From positions 27,463,609 to 27,527,608 of the forward strand of contig CM070620.1 of NCBI GenBank assembly GCA_036346255.1: a DNA stretch of 64,000 bases, in the 5' to 3' direction. Source of the DNA: Ampelocalamus luodianensis. Taxonomy: Eukaryota; Streptophyta; Magnoliopsida; Poales; Poaceae. Shown one piece after another: positions 57,368-64,000 of this stretch (the stretch's first letter is position 1; every line of letters starts with the position of its first letter). Made by a program: the position numbers and the translations under genes. The notes beneath the pieces are model-generated. The model was given only the letters and a program-made list of their open reading frames with translations. It had not been told where the DNA came from and made no database searches.

Positions 57368-58473
57368 CAAAGTTTCTATGCAATTCATGTGTAATTATTG
57401 CATTCCAAAGAGGGCGTACACGTTGAGCTATGCGAACCCATTGTAGGTTAAAAATATATCGGCGGTGCTGCACGCAACGATCTTTTTATTACGATGGTAG
57501 TACGATGAAGTCCAATTTCCCACCCCAGCGTGAAAACAGCACCTGCAAGAACTAACCAAATACGTCTTCTCCTCCTATCCACGGAACAGGTGTTCCCAAA
57601 ATCTTTAGCAACAGTTACCGTTTATGCTCTCTCAAATCTCATAACTGCAAAAGGAGATTAGACTTGCTACTAAAACTTTTATATGCAACCATACACACAA
57701 AAAAAGGCGTCTGCTTCTGGTGGCAATGCAAATTGCTTTGTGTCAATGGAGTAGATGATTTGTACGCGATATATACAAATTGGAATTCCAAGATTGAGAA
57801 AGTAATAGCTAAACGATCAAATCAAGCTGCTCTTGTAGTCTTGTTCCTGTTTAAACAGCAAAAGAACCAAGTGGCAGCAGATGAGACTTGAGAGAAGAGA
57901 CGCCTGGTCTCGACTCCAAACTAGGCCTGTTGGGTGGGTGGTCGAGGGGCACCTTTGCCGTGCGCCGCCGAGGCAAGGCCGCCGGCCGCACGTAGTGGAG
58001 TTGCAATGGCGCAGGAAGATGAGAGGCGGCCAATATATATGAGAGAGGATGTGTGTGTGTTTTTTGTACAGGATCTAAAAGGATTAAGGTGAACAGAGAA
58101 CAGCCGCGTGAGCTGGGAACAGATAGTACTGCCGTCGTAAGTAAATCGTCGTATGTGTGTCATTTTCCCAAAGATATCAAGACCGGTTTTTTGAAGGACC
58201 GAACCGAAAGAAAAAAAAAACCATGTGATTTGAACTTTTGAAGTCAACCTTGAAGCATGCTTTCGAAGTCAATACACTAGCTCATCGCGGCACGGGTCAA
58301 AGCATTTTTCGTCCATGCATGGGCATCTCTGCGTGTGCCTGAGTGCCGTTCAAGAAATGCCAACATGACTGCGCTCAGAAAACAATTGAAAGATACATGT
58401 CGACTGAAGTGCACACGCAAGACATGTTTTTTTAGCCGAAAGCGCACGAAAGACTCGGAAGACCTGGACTCGG
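57368..58473. other. No gene seen
   Basis: Unassigned. A GC-rich block at 57900-58010 and a GT run near 58050. Short frames on both strands lack recognisable motifs. Confidence 0.35.
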
Positions 58474-58972
58474 TCACGCCTAGCATATCAGGAGGTTTTG
58501 GCGCAAATATCACTTTTGCGGACGTTTTTTTATCTAATTAGCGTCTGTCGCGGTAAAATGACAGAAATAGCACATCGTCTGCACAGTAGCCGGCCGGACA
58601 CACTGTGTGCGTGAAACGTGCCCTCATTCACAAGTAGCTGGCCGGATGCGCCGTGTACGCGACATGCACCCTTGTCCGTCTCGTGGCTGACCGGACGCCC
58701 CCTCGTCCGCACAATCACGGGACAGACGCGACACGCCCCTCGTCCGCACAGCACGATAACCTCGTCCGCACGGCCAAGGAACAGACGAAGGGCATCCGGC
58801 CGGCCACGAGACGAACGAGGGCACGTGTCGTGCACACGACATGTTCGGCCGGTCGCCGTGTGGATGATGTGTTATTTCTGTTATTTTATCGCAACAATGC
58901 TAATTGCGTCAAAAACATCCGCAGCAGCAGTGACATTTGCGGGGGAAAAAACTCGCATATCAGATAGCGTGA
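58474..58972. mobile_element. Foldback / long-TIR DNA element
   Basis: The left arm from TCACGCCTAGCATATCAGG and the right arm, reverse-complemented, from TCACGCTATCTGATATGCG, stay alignable for about 110-120 bp, through GCGGACGTTTTT, AATTAGC, TAAAATnACAGAAATA and CACATCnTCnnCAC. The GC-rich core (58585-58860) is itself full of CTCGTCCGCAC repeats. Long arms and small size suit a MULE-type or foldback element. Target duplication not identified. Confidence 0.65.
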
Positions 58973-61237
58973 AGAGAGAAACACTCAAGCCCATCAGCCC
59001 ACGTAAATTTGCGGCCCAGACAACGGTCCACAATTTGGGCCTCATTATGCAGCGATTCGCCAAACCAAGGCCCGGCCCGTTGAAGACGGCGGGGTTCCGC
59101 ACTCGGGGCCTCGAATGGATACAGCTCGCTCGGGGACTGTGCGTTCTTTATTCTCGCGCGCGCTTCGCTCCAGGCACTAGAGGGTACAGCATGATCGGGA
59201 CGGCGGGTCCAAGAGATCGGCCTCGTCGACGACGAGACGGTCTCCTCGCAGGCGGCGGACGAGGCCCGTCGGCGTGGCGTGGACCGGCCGTGCCGGGATG
59301 GCGTCTCCGAGGAAATTATAAGAGCACAGACGTCTTCGATCAGGCGATGCCATCGTTAATTCAGACGGGGACGACAGCCGTAGCTCTGAACCGGAGCATC
59401 AGCAATGATAAAGATGGTGATGGTGATGATGATGGGCTAGCACATCACATGGGTGATGGTACTCCGTACTGCGTGGATCAGATTATGTATGGTTGTTCGG
59501 TTAAATTAAGTCGCAATCCAAATTAATCAAGGAGGGTGTGCTCGGAGGAAGAGCACGGCATCGGTGACTTCAGGCTGAACGTGCAATTACTTGACACGAA
59601 TATGATTGGAACCGGACAATTGTTGCTTTTTTTTTGTTTGTTTGTAAAACCTGCATCTAGATAGATATGTACTTATTTCACACTTGTGGATAACGGAGCT
59701 GAACCAATCAATTCACATAAAACCTTAAATTAATAAAGAAAGATAGTCAATTCACTTATATTTTAGCACTTTCCTTTACGTGTAGGTTCTCTAAGACTTA
59801 AGACATGAAATATAAGTAAACTGTATTTTTTTTTAATTGTGTCAGTTGGGTCTTGAACCTAAGACCTTTTAGCTCTGATAGCAATATTAGAATGAAACGT
59901 CTTGATGAAACGTCTTGAAGCTGAAAAGGACACAATTTCTGATTGGATTATTGCAGCAATCGCTGTGCATATCTTATATATTTGGCTTATGTTTGAAGCC
60001 GATCGATGTGCCTAACATATTATGAGCTACAACAATTCCTTTTTTTCAAATATATCAGAGAGAGAGAGGTGGGGGGGGGGGGGGGATCGATCTTGCTAGC
60101 TGTGCTCGACAAGGCATTTGATTATCCACATGCGTGTAGTGCGTGCCCGTCATCCTTCCAGAGAAGTTCAGTCAACAACTCAACATCTATTAAATTCTTG
60201 CCTTTGAACATCAGTGACAGTGCATGCACAAATATATGGATAAATTCTGCAATTATTCTGAACAGAAGGGCTACATAACTAGCAAGGACCACAAACTATA
60301 GCTAGTCTCATCTTCTGAAGATAAGAGTAGAAAATACTGCAAATCGGAGTGTGGTGGTGGTGCGGGGCGCTGAGGCGGCGGGCACGGCTGGGCGTGGAGG
60401 TAGCGGGCTAGTGGCGGCGATCGAGCCAGCATGGCACAACAATAGTATCTGGACCTATACAGCCCGGCCCGAGAGAACGATATGCTATGCTTGGGTCGGC
60501 ACATAAACCCACGAACCGGTATGACCCGATTAGTTAGCCGGGTCAGCCCTGCCGGCTAAGTCGGGACTAATCGGGTCCATGCCATGTCATGCCGAACGAC
60601 CCATCTGAACAGCTATAAACGAGACATACAGGAATTTCACAAGGAAAGGAACTCGGCTGTGTGCCTGTGTCGTGCCGGCTGACCCATCAGGGTGCAAACA
60701 CCTCATACTACATTCAAAATGGAACTCGGCACATATTACCCCCACAATCCACTGACAAGCGGGGCTCATTCCAAGCTTGGAGAAAATGGAGTTCGCTCTT
60801 ACTTCGGCCTTGGCACCCTTTATAATCTCACATTGGAGTTGCTTGAGTTTGGGTTTTTCACGAGCTCGGTAATACAATCCCTTTCTCCCCTGTAATGCTG
60901 CAATGAATTTACCTTACACTACCAGAGAAAAAGATTCCGACCGGTTACCCTGGGAACCGAAAAAAAGGGCCAAAATTTGATTTTTAACTTTTGAATTAAA
61001 GAATAAAATAATGGTAACCATATGAGGAATATATCATTGGCCGGGTGCGGGCATGGGAAGCGCCTAGGTCACGGACTTCTTTTACCCATCAATCATTTAA
61101 CCATTTTTTTTGCGTGTTTTCTATATATTTCGTTTGAATTCAAATAAATTGTTTGCCCCCGTTTGGATCCATGAATTGGGCCCAGAATCAACGAATTGGA
61201 ATTGGGTCAGATCAAATTTAGCTGTTTGGATGACCCA
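58973..61237. other. No gene supported
   Basis: A 302-codon plus-strand frame (58618-59526) starts inside the foldback element and runs through GC-rich DNA. Its sequence has no recognised motif, so it is not called as a gene. A PBS-like string (on the minus strand GCTATCAGAGCTAAAAGG) occurs near 59880 without LTRs. There is a run of about 15 G at 60070-60085. 61155-61237 resembles the start of another GTTTGGAT-type element, cut by the copia LTR. Confidence 0.35.
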
Positions 61238-62318
61238 TGTTGAACATATAAGCATTTTTCGAAGTATTTTAATCCAGAAATTTGCTAGATAAAACATGGA
61301 AAATACTCTAGCAATTTTCACAAAGTAGGTATCTAAGAACACTATAGTTATACCAGATTCTAGAAGAACAGAAGCTAGCATTTCTATCTCAGTGTTCAAA
61401 ACAACAACAGAAAGTAAAACAAACCAAATAACAAGAGAGATAAAGGCATACCAGTTCGGTGGTAGAAGAAGATGCAGCAGGTGTTCTTGATGAGGACGTC
61501 GTTCGTCATGACGTAGTGGTAGTAGTCGTTCAGTTGATGTAGAACGTAGCAGAGAGTTGTAGTCGCAGTGCAGTTGATGTAGATCGTAGCAGCGAGCAGT
61601 CGCGCGAACGCTCCCCAAAAACCTTATTCGTCCTCGCTCGTGCAAGCCTTCGAGGACGAGGGTTCCGGAGGCCTGCTCTCCCGGTGTGGTCGTACACGCA
61701 CGATCGGGATGGAGAGAACCAAAAGCGAACGAAACAGATGGAGTTACGTATTGTGTAACATTGGAGAGAACCAGACTCTGTTCTTTAAATAGCCAGAACC
61801 CGAAGTTCAAAGGCTAACAGTTATCAGGAAGTCCAAAGACCAACAGTCACCAGGAAGTCCAAAGACCAACAGTCATCAGGAAGTCCGAAGGCCAACAGTC
61901 GTCAGGAAGTCCAACAGTCGCCATCATGAACCACAACTCTGACATGCAAAAATAAAGAGACCAGAGACCAACGGTCGCCATTGATTCGCAATCAATTACG
62001 TGTCAGTGTGTTTCAATTTTTGAATAGATAAAGAAAATCGCGCCCGCACCTGACATGCCTGCGCGCACACGCACACGCACACGCACGGCACGGCTCGGCT
62101 CGGCTCGGCACGGCTCGGCGAGGCGAGCGAGCGCGCGCGTGTGTTGGCTCTTTCCAATTCTACAAGAGGGTTACCACGTTCCACCTTATAAAGTGATGTA
62201 ACTCCCCTTCATCCCTCCATGTGGGACTAAACAGTTTTAGCATATGCACATGGGCCTTTGAGATTTATCAGGAATTAATTAGAATATAATTTGGGCCTAG
62301 CCCATATTAATTCCAACA
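61238..62318 (-). repeat. 3' LTR of the copia element, 1081 bp
   Basis: On the minus strand it starts TGTTGGAATTAATATGGGC next to the polypurine tract and ends ATGTTCAACA. A TATA-like CTTTATAAGG lies at 62193-62184. A CG/CA-rich microsatellite (62060-62140) and a 26-bp minisatellite lie inside. Confidence 0.8.
61807..61920. repeat. 26-bp minisatellite in the copia LTR
   Basis: About four units of the type AAAGACCAACAGTC-ACCAGGAAGTCC with few changes, in the transcribed part of the LTR. Confidence 0.8.
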
Positions 62319-62860
62319 ATCCCCCACCAGATCCCAATGGCACATGTCAAATGCCTTGATTCACAATATTGTTTTAATATACCAGTGTTTTGATGGAGAC
62401 CGGTTAAAGTTGAACATCCACCTAGAACAGAAGCTACACTTATCCACAACTGCACAATTGACTAAGCCTTGAATTGACAGTTTTGTGTGAATAAGTTTCA
62501 CTTAAGTCCTTAATCGAGACTAGGTGCCGAGCATCCCCGGGTTGGAGCATATAAGTCATACTCCTAGCCTATTCATGAGCTTCCTAGAAATTACCCTATT
62601 TCATAGACTGTGACTAGCAGTCGGGCTCATATAGGTGTGTTCTTTCAAGACTGCTCTGTAGGACAGCATCTTTGCTTTGACAAGTCACATAACACATTAA
62701 GATAAGAATCAACCTGCCATACAGATTTAGGAGAGAATTGCATCTCCAATGGAGTGGGTCTATAAAGGTACTCTCCTCCCAGTTAACCAATAGCTTGTTT
62801 CGCCAATCCTACTTCACGGGATCTCCGATCAAATAGAATGGGTTACCACTATGGTGTAAC
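62319..62860 (-). other. Copia 3' spacer and polypurine tract
   Basis: Non-coding sequence between the RNase H stop codon (62861-62863) and the LTR. The last ten bases before the LTR are GGTGGGGGAT on the minus strand. Confidence 0.7.
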
Positions 62861-63975
62861 TCACGTGGGTCTCAAACCCATCTCCCTTGATGCATTGTCT
62901 ATCACATTTCGTGATAAACCTTTTGTGAAGGGATCTGCCAGATTCTTAGCTGTTTGGATATAATCCAAAGCTATTACTCCGGAGTTTCTCATTTTTCTGA
63001 CAGACTTCAGTCTTCTCTTCACATGTCTTGATGATTTCATATTATCCTTAGAACTGTTCACCTTGACAATCACAGTTTGATTGTCACAATTCATCAGAAT
63101 AGCTGATAGTGGTTTTTCAACCACCGGCAAATCCATCAAGAGCTCACGAAGCCATTCAGCTTCAACAGTGGCAGTATCTAATGCTGTGAGTTCTGCTTCC
63201 ATTGTTGACCTCGTTAAGATGGTCTGCTTGCAAGACTTCCATGAAACAGCGCCACCTCCAAGTGTGAAGACATATCCACTTGTGGCTTTAATCTCATCAG
63301 CATCAGATATCCAGTTTGAATCGCTATAACCCTCCAGTACCCTGGGGTACCCGGTATAATGAATGTCATAACTCATAGTACCCTTTAGATAGCGCATTAT
63401 TCTCTCAAGAGCATGCCAATGATCATCTCCCGGATTGGAAACAAAACGGCTTAGTTTGCTCACAGCAAACGAGATGTCAGGCCTGGTACCGCTAGCTAAA
63501 TACATGAGAGAACCAATTATCTGAGAATATCTTAATTGGTCTCTGGCTATTCTCCGATTATTCCTAAGCAAGACGCTAGGATCATAAGGTGTTGGAGAAG
63601 GTTTGCAGTCGCTATAACCAAAACGACTCAGAACCTTTTCAACATAATGGGATTGCAATAATGTAATCCCACCATCATCACCTCTCAACAGCTTGATGTT
63701 CAAGATAACATCAGCTACTCCCAGATCTTTCATCTCAAAAGTCTGAGACAAGAAATCCTTGACCTCCTTAATCACATTAAGGTTGGTCCCAAAGATAAGT
63801 ATGTCATCAACATACAGACATAGAATGACTCCCTCGCCCCCACCATGGCGATAATACACACATCCGCGACTTCATTCACAATAAAGCCTACAGATGTTAA
63901 AGTTCTGTCAAACTTTTCATGCCACTGCTTAGGTGCTTGTTTAAGACCATACAGAGATTTCAACAACTTGCACAC
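62861..63975 (-). pseudogene. Copia reverse transcriptase / RNase H, frameshifted
   Basis: 63772-63975 encodes LLKSLYGLKQAPKQWHEKFD, typical of copia RT. Near 63855 the frame shifts, and the 332-codon frame 62861-63859 continues with the catalytic LCLYVDDILIFG, then IGSLMYLA and TRPDIS, and RNase H text (GYSDSNW, RSTMEAELTAL, NCDNQT). The stop lies at 62861. One frameshift in otherwise well-kept coding sequence points to a fairly young but probably inactive copy, unless the shift is a sequencing error. Confidence 0.85.
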
Positions 63976-64000
63976 CTTTCCTTCTTGACCATCTACTACA

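Larger units (their letters stand above)
61238..64000 (-). mobile_element. Ty1/copia retrotransposon, 3' part (continues beyond window)
   Basis: On the minus strand, from the window edge leftwards: RT and RNase H, a non-coding spacer, a polypurine tract (GGTGGGGGAT, 62319-62328) and a 3' LTR (61238-62318). The 5' LTR, gag, protease and integrase must lie right of 64000. Confidence 0.85.

Noticed and set aside
58618..59526. A 302-codon plus-strand frame
   Set aside because: It begins inside the foldback element, has no recognisable motif, is GC-driven, and overlaps frames in other phases.
59830..59900. A second TRIM or retroelement start (PBS-like string near 59880)
   Set aside because: No LTR pair or polypurine tract could be found around it.
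61121..61810. A 229-codon minus-strand frame
   Set aside because: It crosses the 3' boundary of a copia LTR into flanking DNA, so it is a chance frame.

Overview
This is nuclear DNA from a grass (Poaceae). The evidence is intron-bearing genes with GT/AG splice sites, a monocot-type class I diterpene synthase, very GC-rich 5' exons, and dense cereal-type transposons: CACTA, Mutator, Tourist/Harbinger, Stowaway, a chromovirus, copia elements, a TRIM and a SINE. No prokaryotic, plastid or mitochondrial feature is seen. I do not name a species.

Only two genes look intact. The first is an ent-kaurene-synthase-like (KSL) class I diterpene synthase at 38236-42289 (+). Thirteen exons join in one open frame of 811 codons, all with GT/AG introns, and both metal-binding motifs are present. 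The second is a 168-residue protein with a PHD-like C4HC3 zinc finger at 48725-49357 (-), in two exons. A third gene survives only as a captured fragment: exons of an EngB-type GTPase carried inside a Harbinger-type DNA transposon (1254-3945).

Layout. 1-8.8 kb: a decayed transposase tail, the gene-carrying Harbinger element, a copia LTR with a PBS-like site, a complete TRIM, a Tourist MITE and a short LINE end with a 17-bp target duplication. 9-16 kb: a duplicated degenerate retroelement segment (one copy split by a non-autonomous CACTA), a Mutator-like element with a GC-rich cargo, and tandem repeats. 16.3-28.4 kb: a full-length but decayed Ty3/gypsy chromovirus on the minus strand (LTRs, PBS, gag, protease, RT, RNase H, integrase, PPT). 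It is split by a long solo LTR, which is split by a second solo LTR of the same group. 28.4-31.8 kb: a three-copy tandem repeat and a MITE. 31.8-37.8 kb: a second nest, copia-type solo LTR > gypsy-like solo LTR > Pack-MULE-like element, each with its own exact target-site duplication (5, 5 and 9 bp). This nest lies in what looks like an older copy of the KSL exon 1/intron 1 region. 38.2-42.3 kb: the KSL gene. 42.5-48.5 kb: tandem repeats, a SINE and a copia-type solo LTR just downstream of the zinc-finger gene. 50.4-55.0 kb: a CACTA element with a broken TNP2-like transposase and two unlike subterminal repeat types. 55-61 kb: a Stowaway-like MITE, a foldback element and non-genic DNA. 61.2-64 kb: the 3' part of a copia element that runs off the window.

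The genes do not form an operon or an evident pathway cluster: no CPS, cytochrome P450 or second terpene synthase accompanies the KSL gene. Most of the story is transposon dynamics: stacked insertions whose order can be read from target duplications, capture of host exons by DNA transposons, and LTR/LTR recombination leaving solo LTRs. All coordinates, splice sites and target duplications were read by eye. No alignment or database search was run.
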